From an uncultured Clostridia bacterium (lineage in GTDB: Bacteria; Bacillota; Clostridia; TANB77; CAG-508), in contig CALXQP010000068.1 of assembly GCA_944390695.1 (NCBI GenBank), positions 1 through 52,043 of the forward strand: a DNA stretch of 52,043 nt. The letters are read 5' to 3'. Shown in pieces: positions 1 to 8,326 of this stretch. Made by a program: the position numbers and the translations under genes. The notes beneath the pieces were generated by a model. The model had not been told where the DNA came from. It did no database searches and saw nothing but the letters and a program-made list of their open reading frames with translations. The number at the start of each line of letters is the position of its first letter. Position 1 is the stretch's first letter.

Positions 1-471
1 CAAGAAAATTTGTTAAAGCACTTGATTTTAATCAAATAATCTGGTAATCTATATGCAAATTGATTGATATTTGTATCAACGCCCAAGAGAGCTAAAAAGT
101 TGTAGATAACTACTTCGTTGGCACCAATGACGAGTTTTTTGCAAACTCTCTATAATGCTTGATATAACTTAATTTCAAGATTATAAGAATTTGACAACAC
201 AAAAAACTTAAACCGTTTCAAAAAATGAAGCGGTCTTTTTTTGACCAAAAATATTGAAAAAAGGATTTTGTGTGTTAATAAGTTAAGAAATAGCTAAGAT
301 AAAAATATTTAAGGTTGTTATATATCAAGGTAGCAACATTTAATTATTTATATGGAAATATCCATAAAAAGCTATGAAAATATTGTAAATTGTGATATAA
401 ATATATTTAGTAAAATAATGAGGAGAAAAGAACAAGGCAAATTATTAGATTTATAGGAGATGATGTAAAGA
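1..471. other. Non-coding stretch before the DinD remnant
   Basis: I see no supported gene here. The first 170 bases contain short self-complementary segments (GTAG-ataa-CTAC near 91-104 and TTGG-ca-CCAA near 118-127) that may be the 3' part of a structured RNA or of an element cut off by the window edge; I cannot name it. A factor-independent terminator follows at 212-242. At 351-366 there is a small inverted repeat, TATGGA-aata-TCCATA. The remaining bases are AT-rich without recognisable signals. Confidence 0.5.
212..242 (+). terminator. Rho-independent terminator
   Basis: ACCGTTTCA and TGAAGCGGT form a 9-bp stem (one G-T pair) with a 5-base loop, followed by a run of seven T. It ends whatever transcript enters from the left edge. 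Confidence 0.8.
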
Positions 472-756
472 ATGCAAAAATTAGATAAAAATGAAAATTA
501 TACTAGTCAAAGTTTTGAAAATATAAAACATATTAATGAAAATGGAATTGAATTTTGGTATGCTAGAGAATTGCAATCAGTTTTGAATTACAAAGAATGG
601 CGATAATTTGAAAATGTTATAAACAAAGCAAAAGAATCTTGTAAAAACAGTGATATTACTGTTCTTGAACATTTTGTCGACATCGACAAAACGATAAAAA
701 TGCCTAAAGGGGCAACAAAATTACTTTTCAGGAATAAAAATATAAAAAATTTGTAA
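472..756 (+). pseudogene. DinD-like (DNA-damage-inducible protein D) N-terminal remnant
   Basis: An ATG at 472 preceded by a weak purine stretch opens a frame that reads like the N-terminus of DinD/BRO-type proteins: FENIKHINENGIEFWYAREL, then a stop TAA (604-606) directly after EWR, where family members carry a lysine. The same frame continues after the stop with FENVINKAKESCKNS and EHFVDIDK and then loses similarity, ending at TAA 756. The full protein is about 280 residues, so only about a third is left, with one nonsense codon (AAA to TAA is the simplest change) and loss of the 3' end. It is almost certainly dead. Family assignment is from memory of the motif order, not a search. Confidence 0.7.
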
Positions 757-772
757 AAAGGGAGGAAAACAA

Positions 773-1672
773 ATGTTACATAAAATGAAATTAAATGAAA
801 GTCCATTTGAAAGAATAAAAAATGGAACTAAAATAATAGAATTTAGATTATATGATGAAAAAAGACAACAAATAAAAATTGGAGATCAAATAGAATTTTC
901 AAAATTGCCAGATTTACAGGAGAAATTGTTAGTAGATGTTATTGAATTATATAAAGAAAATACTTTTGAGAATTTATTTAGAAAATTGTATACTGATGAA
1001 GATGAAATAAATAGAAAAACTAAATCAATGTACCAATACTATTCTTTAGAAGAAGAGAAAAAATATGGAGTTTTAGGTATTAAAATAAAAATAAATGTAG
1101 ATAGTTTAAAAAATAATCTTGAAAAATTTGTTCCATATAATGAACAAGAAGAAGTTGACAAAAAAATAATGCTAAATTATATTAAAGATTTTGATGATGT
1201 TTTAACTAGACAAAACCAATATGGACATTTTACTAGTTCAGCATTTGTACTTAATAGACAAAGAACAAAGATTTTAATGATATACCATAATATATACAAT
1301 TCATGGACATGGGTAGGTGGACATAGTGATGGGGATAGTGATCTTTTATATGTTGCTATAAAAGAGGCAAAAGAAGAAACAGGGATAAAAGATGTTTCAC
1401 CAATTTCTAAGGATATTTATTCACTAGAAATAATCAATGTAAATGGTCATGAAAAAAGAGGAAAATATGTAGGTTCACATGTTCATCTTAATGTTACATA
1501 TTTATTAGAAGCTGATGAAAATGAAGAAATACATATAAAAGAAGATGAAAATAGTGGTGTAAAGTGGATACCGATTAATAAGATATTGGAAACATCATCT
1601 GAAATATGGGTACGAGATAGAGTTTTTGCAAAAATAATAAATAAGATGAAAAAAGATGGAATTACGAAGTAA
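773..1672 (+). CDS. ASCH-domain / Nudix hydrolase fusion protein
   Basis: 299 aa. Residues 1-110 look like an ASCH domain (start MLHKMKLNESPFERIKNG, then IEFRLYDEKRQQIKIGD), a PUA-like fold thought to bind RNA or modified nucleotides. Residues about 150-285 are a Nudix hydrolase: after FVLNRQRTKILMIYH comes the Nudix box starting GGHSDGDSDLL and ending KEAKEETGI, which keeps the EExG metal-binding glutamates but has Ser where the first Glu of the consensus usually stands. The likely activity is hydrolysis of a nucleoside diphosphate-X substrate, with ASCH giving substrate or RNA specificity; the substrate is unknown. The start is supported by GGGAGG at 760-765. It is monocistronic and sits between a dead DinD gene and hairpin-rich DNA, so it may be accessory cargo. 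Confidence 0.85.
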   Translation: MLHKMKLNESPFERIKNGTKIIEFRLYDEKRQQIKIGDQIEFSKLPDLQEKLLVDVIELYKENTFENLFRKLYTDEDEINRKTKSMYQYYSLEEEKKYGVLGIKIKINVDSLKNNLEKFVPYNEQEEVDKKIMLNYIKDFDDVLTRQNQYGHFTSSAFVLNRQRTKILMIYHNIYNSWTWVGGHSDGDSDLLYVAIKEAKEETGIKDVSPISKDIYSLEIINVNGHEKRGKYVGSHVHLNVTYLLEADENEEIHIKEDENSGVKWIPINKILETSSEIWVRDRVFAKIINKMKKDGITK

Positions 1673-1944
1673 AATATATTTATATAATAGAAAAGTTATG
1701 CTTTCCTATTATATAAAAGCTACAATCGCTAGCCTTTTAAGATTTTCTCCTTATAGTCGAAAACTCAAATCGGGCAAGAACAAATTAAAGAAAAATTGAA
1801 AATTTTTCTTATTTGTTCTATAAGAGGGTGTCCTAAAATCATTAAAATTTATAGACAAATTAAAAAGAATATTGTAGTTTATCATTAAACGTTGCCTTGA
1901 CAGCAGTTCTTTACAAGAACTGGGTTGATAAGCAACTACATAAA

Positions 1945-2034
1945 TAAAAAAGCTCACATCTGTACTTTGGCGAGTTAGGTGTGAGTTTTTACAACTAATT
2001 TCGGCAAAACCACGTTTGTGGATTTGTCATTTCC
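1945..2034 (-). ncRNA. Probable small antisense-type RNA (orphan type I antitoxin-like)
   Basis: On the minus strand a good promoter (TTGACT, 18-bp spacer, TATAAT) is followed, about 80 bases on, by a strong terminator (CTCACA...TGTGAG then seven T). The transcript of about 90 nt would contain the hairpin CCACAAACGTGG and the segment TTTTGCCGAAATTAGTTGT. This layout, with a terminator that works in both directions, is what I remember from antitoxin RNAs facing small holin-like toxin genes in Firmicutes. I find no small hydrophobic ORF on the plus strand upstream of the shared terminator, so the toxin partner appears lost. Promoter and terminator are seen directly; the antitoxin identity is inference. 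Confidence 0.5.
1953..1985. terminator. Bidirectional terminator
   Basis: CTCACA (1953-1958) pairs with TGTGAG (1980-1985); T runs occur on both sides (1986-1990 on plus, seven T on minus at 1951-1945), so it can stop transcription from either direction. Confidence 0.7.
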
Positions 2035-2041
2035 TATATTT

Positions 2042-2071
2042 ATTATAGTCTATTTATTAGTGAAAAGTCAA
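2042..2071 (-). promoter_or_regulatory. Promoter of the minus-strand small RNA
   Basis: Read on the minus strand: -35 TTGACT (2071-2066), 18-bp spacer, -10 TATAAT (2047-2042). Transcription should begin near 2034. Confidence 0.65.
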
Positions 2072-2301
2072 GAAATATAATAAAATTTTATGCAAAATTA
2101 AAGTGCGATGAATTACAATAAGTAGAGCAAGTAATTAATTTCCCAAATTACTTGCTTATTTGTATATAGGAAGTATAAGTATTTTTCATATAAAATTTAA
2201 TTATCGTTTTCAATCTGATAAAATTATTATCCATTAGATACATAATAGTTATGACATGTTCAGAGGTTATCCTAATTAAAACAATAATTTTCTTAAATCA
2301 C

Positions 2302-2330
2302 TTGCTAAAATGAAGATAAAGAGCTATAAT
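2302..2330 (+). promoter_or_regulatory. Promoter of the polysaccharide cluster
   Basis: TTGCTA (2302-2307), 17-bp spacer, perfect -10 TATAAT (2325-2330). It places the RNA start near 2337, just before the leader motif of the PAP2 gene. Confidence 0.7.
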
Positions 2331-2348
2331 AACAGATGTAATTGGAGG

Positions 2349-2428
2349 AAGGTTGAAAAATAATTAGAATTTTTGATATGTCAAATTTAATTCTTTTCCA
2401 ACCAGATTTGTGCCTTGAGGAAGGAATG
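2349..2428 (+). promoter_or_regulatory. Leader RNA motif, copy A (upstream of PAP2 gene)
   Basis: First copy of a leader shared by several genes in this window. AAGGTTGAAAA at the 5' end can pair through GGTTG with CAACC of the core TTTTCCAACCAGATTTGT; the core is followed by GCCTTGAGGAAGGAATGA, where CCTT can pair with AAGG of the Shine-Dalgarno. Compared with copy B (23974) it is nearly identical over both ends but has a shorter variable middle. Function unknown; a translational switch is inferred. Confidence 0.55.
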
Positions 2429-2437
2429 AGACCAAAA

Positions 2438-3073
2438 ATGAAAACAAAAGAAATTATATTGAAAAACATGAAATGGATAATATTATTTATTAGTTTAATA
2501 TTAGTAATAGAAATAGTTGAAGATGTATTAGATGAAGAAATTCAAAGACTAGATATATTTGGTTATAATTTGATTTCAAATTATTTAATATCAGATAATA
2601 TAACACCAATAGTAAAAGGAATTACACAATTAGGTGGAGCAATATTTTTAATTTCACTTTCAGTAATCTTATTTATAGTAATAAAAAATAAGAAAATAGG
2701 TGGACTAATATTTGCAAATCTGGGAGTAGTAGTTATATTAAATCAACTTTTAAAACATATAATACAAAGACCAAGGCCAACAGATTTTAGAATAATAGAA
2801 GAAAGTGGATATAGTTTTCCATCAGGACATTCAATGGTAAGTGCAGCATTTTATGGATATTTGATATATTTAGTATATAAAAATGTAAAAAATAAATATT
2901 TAAAATGGACATTAATAACAGTTTTAAGTATTTTAATTATTTTAATAGGAACTAGTAGAATTTATTTAGGAGTTCATTATACAAGTGATGTTATTGCTGG
3001 ATTTTTAATTTCATTATCATATTTAGTAATGTTTACAAGTATTACAGAAAGGAGTATTATGTGCAAGAATTAA
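2438..3073 (+). CDS. PAP2-family membrane phosphatase
   Basis: 211 aa from the ATG at 2438 (an in-frame ATG at 2378 lies inside the leader motif and has no Shine-Dalgarno; ATG 2426 overlaps the Shine-Dalgarno). It has an N-terminal membrane segment and several further hydrophobic helices. The three PAP2 signature motifs are present: KHIIQRPRP (K-x6-RP), FPSGHS, and SRIYLGVHYTSD (SR-x5-H-x3-D). Such enzymes dephosphorylate lipid phosphates, for example undecaprenyl pyrophosphate, at the outer face of the membrane. As first gene of the polysaccharide cluster it would plausibly recycle the lipid carrier. Its end overlaps the next gene by 13 bases, so the two are translationally coupled. Confidence 0.85.
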   Translation: MKTKEIILKNMKWIILFISLILVIEIVEDVLDEEIQRLDIFGYNLISNYLISDNITPIVKGITQLGGAIFLISLSVILFIVIKNKKIGGLIFANLGVVVILNQLLKHIIQRPRPTDFRIIEESGYSFPSGHSMVSAAFYGYLIYLVYKNVKNKYLKWTLITVLSILIILIGTSRIYLGVHYTSDVIAGFLISLSYLVMFTSITERSIMCKN

Positions 3074-4056
3074 TTGATATATTAGTTACAACATATAATA
3101 CAAATGAAAAATATTTAAGAAAACAAATAGAAAGTATATTAAAACAAACTTATAAAAATATAAAAATATATATAAGTGATGATAAATCAACTGATGAAAA
3201 AGTAGCAAAAGTTTTAAAAGAATATGAAAAAAAAGATGAAAGAATAAAATTATTTTTACAACCTGTAAACTTAGGATATAATAAAAATTTTGAATTTTTA
3301 TTAGAAAATTCAACAGCAAATTATATAATGTTTTCAGATCATGATGATATATGGAATAAAGACAAGGTAGAAAAAAGTTTTAAAAAACTAAAAGAAGAAA
3401 ATGTTGATATGGTTTATTGTAATTGTAGACAAGTTGATGAAAATGGAATTGTACTTCAAGATGATTATTTTAAATATAAAAATGTACCATTAGTAAAAGG
3501 TAAAAATAAAATAGCAATATCAAGATGTGTAGGGATTGGTTGTTCACAAATAATAACAAAAGATGTGAAAAATAAAATGATACCATTTAAGAAAAATGTA
3601 ATAGCACATGATTGGCTTGCAGCATTTATTGCAAATGAGGGAAAAGGAATAAGTTATATAAAAGAAACATTATTTGATTATAGATTACATAATTCAAATG
3701 TATTTGGTGGAAGAAGTTTAAATCAAAACATATCAAGATGGAAAAATAAAAATGGAATAAATTATGAATCTTATTTGAATTATAGAAAAGATGTAATAAT
3801 AAGAGCATATCTAAATGGTATAAAAATGTGTAAAGAATATGTAAATAATAAACAAGATAAAATGTTTATTGATGAAGCAGAAAATTATTATGAAAATATT
3901 TTAAAAACTAAAAAAATAAATTTAAAATTAGGAAAATATTTTAAAATATTAGGGGGGAAAAATCAATTTAAAAAAAGTATAAGAGAAATTGTTTTATTTC
4001 ATTTTCCAATAATAGGATATTTAATGTTCAAAAAAATAACAAATAAGGAGAGATAA
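3061..4056 (+). CDS. Family 2 glycosyltransferase
   Basis: 331 aa with a GTG start (GTGCAAGAATTA) preceded by GAAAGGAG. The N-terminal GT-A fold is clear: IDILVTTYNTNEKYLRKQI, the nucleotide-binding ISDDKSTD and the DHDD metal-binding motif in MFSDHDDIW. The C-terminal third is basic without a clear membrane segment apart from a short hydrophobic patch at the end, so it likely acts at the inner membrane surface. Family members add rhamnose, glucose or similar sugars; the donor cannot be told. Its catalytic region resembles the C-terminal half of the 686-aa protein at 6252. Confidence 0.88.
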   Translation: MQELIDILVTTYNTNEKYLRKQIESILKQTYKNIKIYISDDKSTDEKVAKVLKEYEKKDERIKLFLQPVNLGYNKNFEFLLENSTANYIMFSDHDDIWNKDKVEKSFKKLKEENVDMVYCNCRQVDENGIVLQDDYFKYKNVPLVKGKNKIAISRCVGIGCSQIITKDVKNKMIPFKKNVIAHDWLAAFIANEGKGISYIKETLFDYRLHNSNVFGGRSLNQNISRWKNKNGINYESYLNYRKDVIIRAYLNGIKMCKEYVNNKQDKMFIDEAENYYENILKTKKINLKLGKYFKILGGKNQFKKSIREIVLFHFPIIGYLMFKKITNKER

Positions 4057-4058
4057 AT

Positions 4059-4850
4059 GTGGAATTTTTTAAACAAATGATACAAAATAGAAAATTAATT
4101 TGGCAACTTGGTAAAAATGATTTTAAAAATAGATTTGCAAATACAAGTTTAGGTGCAATATGGGGATTTTTACAACCATTTGTATTTATGGCAACATATG
4201 CAATAGTATTTCAATATATATTAAAAGTTGGCAGTAGTGGAGATTATCCTTATGCAGTATGGTTTTTTCCAGGAATGGCAATGTGGCAATGGCTAAATGA
4301 TAGTATAATGTCAGCAAGTAATTCAATTAGAGGTTATAGTTATTTAGTTAAAAAAGTGGTATTTCCAGTTGATATAATACCAACAATTTCAATTATAGCA
4401 TCAAGTTTTGTAGGAATATTTTTACTAATAATATCTGTAATAATATGTTTATTATATGGCTTTTTACCAAATGTTTTAGTATTTATATATGTAATATTTG
4501 CAACATATTGTTTCATTATAGCATTAACAAGATTTACATCTGCTGTAACAACAGTAGTTCCAGACTTTTCTAATTTACTTGGAATTGTAATGCAATTATG
4601 TTTCTGGTTTACACCAGTAGTATGGAATTTAAGTATGCTTGCAGAACATCAAACAATTTTGAAATTAATACAATGTATACCATTTACATATTTGGTAACA
4701 TCATTTAGACAAGTATTTATGAATGAAAATATAATATTTGCAAATAATGGAATGTTTACTATAGTATTTTGGGTTATTACTGCAATTTTATTTATATGGG
4801 GAAATTCAGTATTTAAAAGAGCAAAAAAAGATTTTGCAGATGTATTATAA
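4059..4850 (+). CDS. Polysaccharide ABC exporter permease (Wzm/TagG type)
   Basis: 263 aa, GTG start two bases after the previous stop; the nearby ATG at 4057 runs to an early stop, and AAGGAGAGA lies just upstream. The protein has the ABC-2 permease profile: an amphipathic N-terminus (FKQMIQNRKLIWQLGKNDFKNRF), then GAIWGFLQPFVFM and about six hydrophobic segments. It pairs with the ATPase that follows to export a lipid-linked polysaccharide across the membrane, as Wzm does for O-antigen and TagG for teichoic acid. The linkage to Wzt_C-like ATPase supports a polysaccharide substrate. Confidence 0.9.
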   Translation: MEFFKQMIQNRKLIWQLGKNDFKNRFANTSLGAIWGFLQPFVFMATYAIVFQYILKVGSSGDYPYAVWFFPGMAMWQWLNDSIMSASNSIRGYSYLVKKVVFPVDIIPTISIIASSFVGIFLLIISVIICLLYGFLPNVLVFIYVIFATYCFIIALTRFTSAVTTVVPDFSNLLGIVMQLCFWFTPVVWNLSMLAEHQTILKLIQCIPFTYLVTSFRQVFMNENIIFANNGMFTIVFWVITAILFIWGNSVFKRAKKDFADVL

Positions 4851-4859
4851 ACAGATGAT

Positions 4860-4901
4860 AAGGTCAAAAATAATTACAATACTTGTGCCTTAGGAAAGGA
4901 A
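4860..4901 (+). promoter_or_regulatory. Leader RNA motif, copy D (short form, upstream of ABC ATPase)
   Basis: AAGGTCAAAAATAATTACAAT followed closely by TTGTGCCTTAGGAAAGGAAT: both ends match copy B but the central hairpin is missing. CCTT-agga-AAGG can sequester the Shine-Dalgarno. It lies between two co-directional genes with no promoter visible. Confidence 0.5.
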
Positions 4902-4911
4902 TATATTAATT

Positions 4912-6201
4912 ATGAGTGATAAAAAGCAAGAAGAAGCAATTATTGAAATTAAAGATCTAGTAAAAAAATATAAGATGTTTAATAGAAAAAAAGATAGATT
5001 ATTAGAAACAATATTTCCAAAAAAAGAAAGACATACAGATTTTACTGCAATGGATAATTTGAATTTAACAGTAAAAAAAGGAGAGGTATTGGGGATACTT
5101 GGAAGAAATGGAGCTGGAAAATCTACATTATTAAAAATGATAACAGGTGTTGTTATTCCAACTTCAGGAACTTTAAATATAAATGGAAAAATAAGTTCAT
5201 TATTAGAACTTGGAACAGCTTTTAATTCAGAACTTACTGGAGAAGAAAATATTTATCAACATGGACAAGTAATGGGTTTAACAAAAGAAGAAATTGAAGC
5301 AACAAAACAAGATATAATTGATTTTGCAGATATAGGAGATCATTTATATCAACCAGTAAAAACTTATTCATCAGGAATGTTTGCAAGATTAGCATTTGCA
5401 TGTGCTATAAATGTAGATCCAGATATTTTAATAGTAGATGAAGTTTTATCTGTTGGAGATATGGCATTTCAGTTAAAATGTTTTAAGAAATTTCAACAAT
5501 TTAAAGAAAGAGGAAAAACTATTCTTTTTGTAACACATAGTATAGCAGATGTTTTAGAAAATTGTACTAGAGTAATTATATTAAGTTCAGGTAAGAAAAT
5601 ATTTGATGGTGAAACAAAAGAAGGTGTTGAAACTTATAAAAAATTAATAACAGGAATGTTAAATAGTGATGGAACTAGAAAAGAAGAAAAACAAGTAGAA
5701 GAAACAGATAAAAGTTTATGGAAAAGTAATTTTAACTTAAATCCAGATATGATTGTTTATGGAAATAAAGAAGCGGAAATATATGATTATGCTATATTTA
5801 ATTCAAAAGGAGAATTTGAACAAATAGTAGATAATAATGAAGAAATAACTGTAAAATTAAAAGCTAGATTTAATGAAGATGTAGAATGTCCAACATTTTC
5901 TATGACAATAAAAGATTTTATGGGAAAAGAAATATGTGGTACAAATACAAATATTCAAAAAATATATACAGGAAAATGCCAAAAAGGTAAAAAATATATG
6001 TGTGAATTTAAACAAAAAATGAGATTAGCACCAGGTAAATATACATTATCATTAAGTTGTAGTAAATATGATATGAATGGTAATCTTATACCAATAAACA
6101 GAAATTATGATGCACTTATATTTGAAGTAATGTCAAAAAAGCCAGTTGTAGGTTATTATGAATTAAATACAGATATAGAATTTAAAGAAATTGAAAAATA
6201 A
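4912..6201 (+). CDS. Polysaccharide ABC exporter ATPase with Wzt-like C-terminal domain
   Basis: 429 aa. Residues 10-250 are an ABC ATPase with Walker A GRNGAGKS (64-71), signature YSSGMFARLAFA (152-163), Walker B ILIVDE (172-177) and an H-loop THS. Residues about 285-425 form an extra beta-rich domain (FTMTIKDF-like and CEFKQKMRLAPGKYTLSLSC stretches) matching the Wzt C-terminal carbohydrate-binding domain; TagH-type ATPases of similar length have other extensions. In O9a-type systems this domain recognises the finished, capped end of the glycan before export. With the permease it forms the exporter; ATG 4912 lies 10 bases after a GGAAAGG Shine-Dalgarno. Confidence 0.9.
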   Translation: MSDKKQEEAIIEIKDLVKKYKMFNRKKDRLLETIFPKKERHTDFTAMDNLNLTVKKGEVLGILGRNGAGKSTLLKMITGVVIPTSGTLNINGKISSLLELGTAFNSELTGEENIYQHGQVMGLTKEEIEATKQDIIDFADIGDHLYQPVKTYSSGMFARLAFACAINVDPDILIVDEVLSVGDMAFQLKCFKKFQQFKERGKTILFVTHSIADVLENCTRVIILSSGKKIFDGETKEGVETYKKLITGMLNSDGTRKEEKQVEETDKSLWKSNFNLNPDMIVYGNKEAEIYDYAIFNSKGEFEQIVDNNEEITVKLKARFNEDVECPTFSMTIKDFMGKEICGTNTNIQKIYTGKCQKGKKYMCEFKQKMRLAPGKYTLSLSCSKYDMNGNLIPINRNYDALIFEVMSKKPVVGYYELNTDIEFKEIEK

Positions 6202-6205
6202 ATAA

Positions 6206-6246
6206 AAAGGTTTCCAACCTAATTATGAACTAAGGAAGGATTGAGA
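6206..6246 (+). promoter_or_regulatory. Possible divergent leader motif, copy E
   Basis: A tight hairpin AGGTT-tcc-AACCT (6208-6220) is followed by TAATTATGAACTAAGGAAGGATTGAG. It shares the CCAACC element and the GGAAGGATTGAG Shine-Dalgarno context with the other leaders but lacks CCTT. It may be a reduced member of the same family. Confidence 0.3.
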
Positions 6247-6251
6247 GGAAA

Positions 6252-8312
6252 ATGGAACAAGAATTGCATTTATTTATAATTTGGGAAAATGCAAGAAATA
6301 AACAAGATGAAATAATTGCAGATATAAAGCAAAATTTTAAAATTATAAATATATATGAAATGTATTGGAATAAAGAGAATTTTTCAAATAATTTATCAAG
6401 ATTTTATGGAACAAATCTTCCAAAAGGTTGTGGAAAAGAAGTTCATTGTGGAGTTGGAAAATTTTTATTAATAATTGTAAAAGATATTAATCCAAAATAT
6501 GAAGAAAGAGCAACAAGTAAAGGTCCTAAAATTGTTAATATAAATATGTTTGATAAAAAAGAACAATATAGAGAATTAACAGGTGGAGGGCATAAAGTAC
6601 ATGCAACAAATAATGAAATTGAAACAAATCATGATTTAACACTTTTATTAGGAAAAAATGTAAAAGATTATTTAAAAGAAAATCCAGATGAATGGGATAA
6701 TAAAATAAAAAGTATAAATAGTAATTTAATAGGTAGCAAAAAATGGAATACAGTATCTGAAATGTTTTATGTATTAAATAATTGTACAAATTATGCAATA
6801 CTTAGAAATTATGAATCATTGCCAGATGAAATATATAATAATGATCATAATGATATTGATTTAATATGTGAATCTTTAGAAGATGTAGCATATATTTTAA
6901 ATGCAACTCCAGTATTTGAAGAAGAATATAGGGTACATTATAAAACAGAAGTAGAAAATAGAATAGCATATTTTGATTTAAGACATATTGGAGATAATTA
7001 TTATTGTAAAGAAATTGAAGAAAAAATATTAAAAAATAGGACATATAATCAAAAAGGATTTTATACTTTAAATAAAGAAGATTATTTTTATACATTATTA
7101 TATCATGCTTTAATTCAAAAAAATGAATTTAAAGAAGATTATAAAGAAAAACTAGTAGAATTAGATTTAGAAAAAAGAGTTCAAAAAAATACAACACAAA
7201 GAGAATATGTGAATATTTTAAAGAATTGGCTAGAACAAAATAATTATATAATTACAGATCCAGTTGACAAATCTGTAATAATGAATAAAAATATTCTTAA
7301 ATATTTTACTCCAATATTATATAAAAAAGAAGATGAAATAGAACAAATTGATGTTTTAATGGCAACATATAATGGAGAAAAATATTTAAGAGAACAAATT
7401 GAAAGTATATTAAATCAAACATATTCAAATATTAGATTAATAATATCAGATGACTGTTCAGAAGATAATACAAGAAAAATAATAAGAGAATATGAAGAAA
7501 AAGATCCTAGAATAATAACATATTTTCAAGAAAAAAACTTAGGTTATATAAAAAATTTTGAATTTTTATTAACAAAAATTGAAAACAATTTTTATATGTT
7601 ATCAGATCAAGATGATTTCTGGTTACCTGAAAAAATAGAACATACATATAAATTTTTAAAAAATGAAAATGCAGATTTAGTATTTACAGATTTAATGGTT
7701 ATTGATGAAAATGAAAATATAGTAAATAATTCATTTAATGATTTAATGAATTTAACACCAAAAATAAATAAAACAGTAAATTCAGATAAATTAGTATATT
7801 TATATAATTGTGTTACAGGTTGTACAATAATGGGAACAAAAGAAATGTTAAAAAATATAATGCCAATACCATGTGACTCAAAACATTTAATACATGACCA
7901 TTGGATTGCATTAGTAAGTTCATTAAAAGGAAAAGTTGCATATTTGCCAGAAAAATTGATAAAATATAGGCAACATGGAACAAATCAAATAGGAATTAAA
8001 CATACAACAGATAAATTCACAAAAATAGAAGATATAAGAAATCATTTTATAAATGTAAAACTAGGAGTTTTTGGAACATATGTAAAAAGAAATGAGATTT
8101 TTACAGAAGCCCAAAAGAAGAAAAACAAAGAAGCATATGATTATTTTGAAATGTTACAAAATAAGAAAAAAATGAATTTTAAAAAATGGCATGTATTTCA
8201 TAATTTTTATAAAAATGAGAGTTTTAAATATTATATTAAAAATTTCTTGATATTAAATATGCCATATATAGCAGAAATATTGTTAAAAATAAAAAATAAT
8301 ATAAAAAATTAG
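6252..8312 (+). CDS. Two-domain protein: nucleotidyltransferase-like N-terminus fused to GT2 glycosyltransferase
   Basis: 686 aa. The C-terminal part (from about residue 360) is a GT2 domain: IDVLMATYNGEKYLREQI, ISDDCSEDNT, MLSDQDDFWLPEKIE with a DQDD metal motif. Residues 1-350 are a separate region; the segment YAILRNYESLPDEI followed by HNDIDLIC looks like the sugar-modifying or nucleotidyltransferase-fold domains found in some capsule loci, but I cannot assign an activity. The first 90 residues (WENARNKQDEIIADI, GCGKEVHCGVGKFLLIIV) may be a further domain. The protein is cytosolic by appearance. The fusion puts two steps of the same repeat-unit synthesis on one chain. Confidence 0.75.
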   Translation: MEQELHLFIIWENARNKQDEIIADIKQNFKIINIYEMYWNKENFSNNLSRFYGTNLPKGCGKEVHCGVGKFLLIIVKDINPKYEERATSKGPKIVNINMFDKKEQYRELTGGGHKVHATNNEIETNHDLTLLLGKNVKDYLKENPDEWDNKIKSINSNLIGSKKWNTVSEMFYVLNNCTNYAILRNYESLPDEIYNNDHNDIDLICESLEDVAYILNATPVFEEEYRVHYKTEVENRIAYFDLRHIGDNYYCKEIEEKILKNRTYNQKGFYTLNKEDYFYTLLYHALIQKNEFKEDYKEKLVELDLEKRVQKNTTQREYVNILKNWLEQNNYIITDPVDKSVIMNKNILKYFTPILYKKEDEIEQIDVLMATYNGEKYLREQIESILNQTYSNIRLIISDDCSEDNTRKIIREYEEKDPRIITYFQEKNLGYIKNFEFLLTKIENNFYMLSDQDDFWLPEKIEHTYKFLKNENADLVFTDLMVIDENENIVNNSFNDLMNLTPKINKTVNSDKLVYLYNCVTGCTIMGTKEMLKNIMPIPCDSKHLIHDHWIALVSSLKGKVAYLPEKLIKYRQHGTNQIGIKHTTDKFTKIEDIRNHFINVKLGVFGTYVKRNEIFTEAQKKKNKEAYDYFEMLQNKKKMNFKKWHVFHNFYKNESFKYYIKNFLILNMPYIAEILLKIKNNIKN

Positions 8313-8326
8313 AAAAGGGAGAGTAA

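Larger units (their letters stand above)
1673..2297. other. Hairpin-rich intergenic region
   Basis: No convincing gene on either strand. Several stem-loops are visible: TATATAATAG...CTATTATATA at about 1682-1716; AGAACAAAT plus AAGAAAAATT pairing with AATTTTTCTT plus ATTTGTTCT at 1777-1819 (19 paired bases with a 2-base bulge); GTTGCCTT...AAGCAAC enclosing AGTTCTT-taca-AAGAACT near 1891-1936; and the bidirectional terminator at 1953-1985 belonging to the minus-strand RNA listed separately. A further 11-bp inverted repeat, AGCAAGTAATT/AATTACTTGCT, lies at 2126-2156. The density of structures suggests remains of a mobile element or a type I toxin-antitoxin locus. Confidence 0.55.

Noticed and set aside
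1751..1957. 68-aa minus-strand ORF as the missing type I toxin
   Set aside because: The product is polar in part, crosses two stable hairpins and has no Shine-Dalgarno; it does not look like a small holin-like toxin.
2378..2437. Upstream ATG as start of the PAP2 protein
   Set aside because: The 20 added residues translate the conserved leader motif, which also occurs before other genes in different frames.
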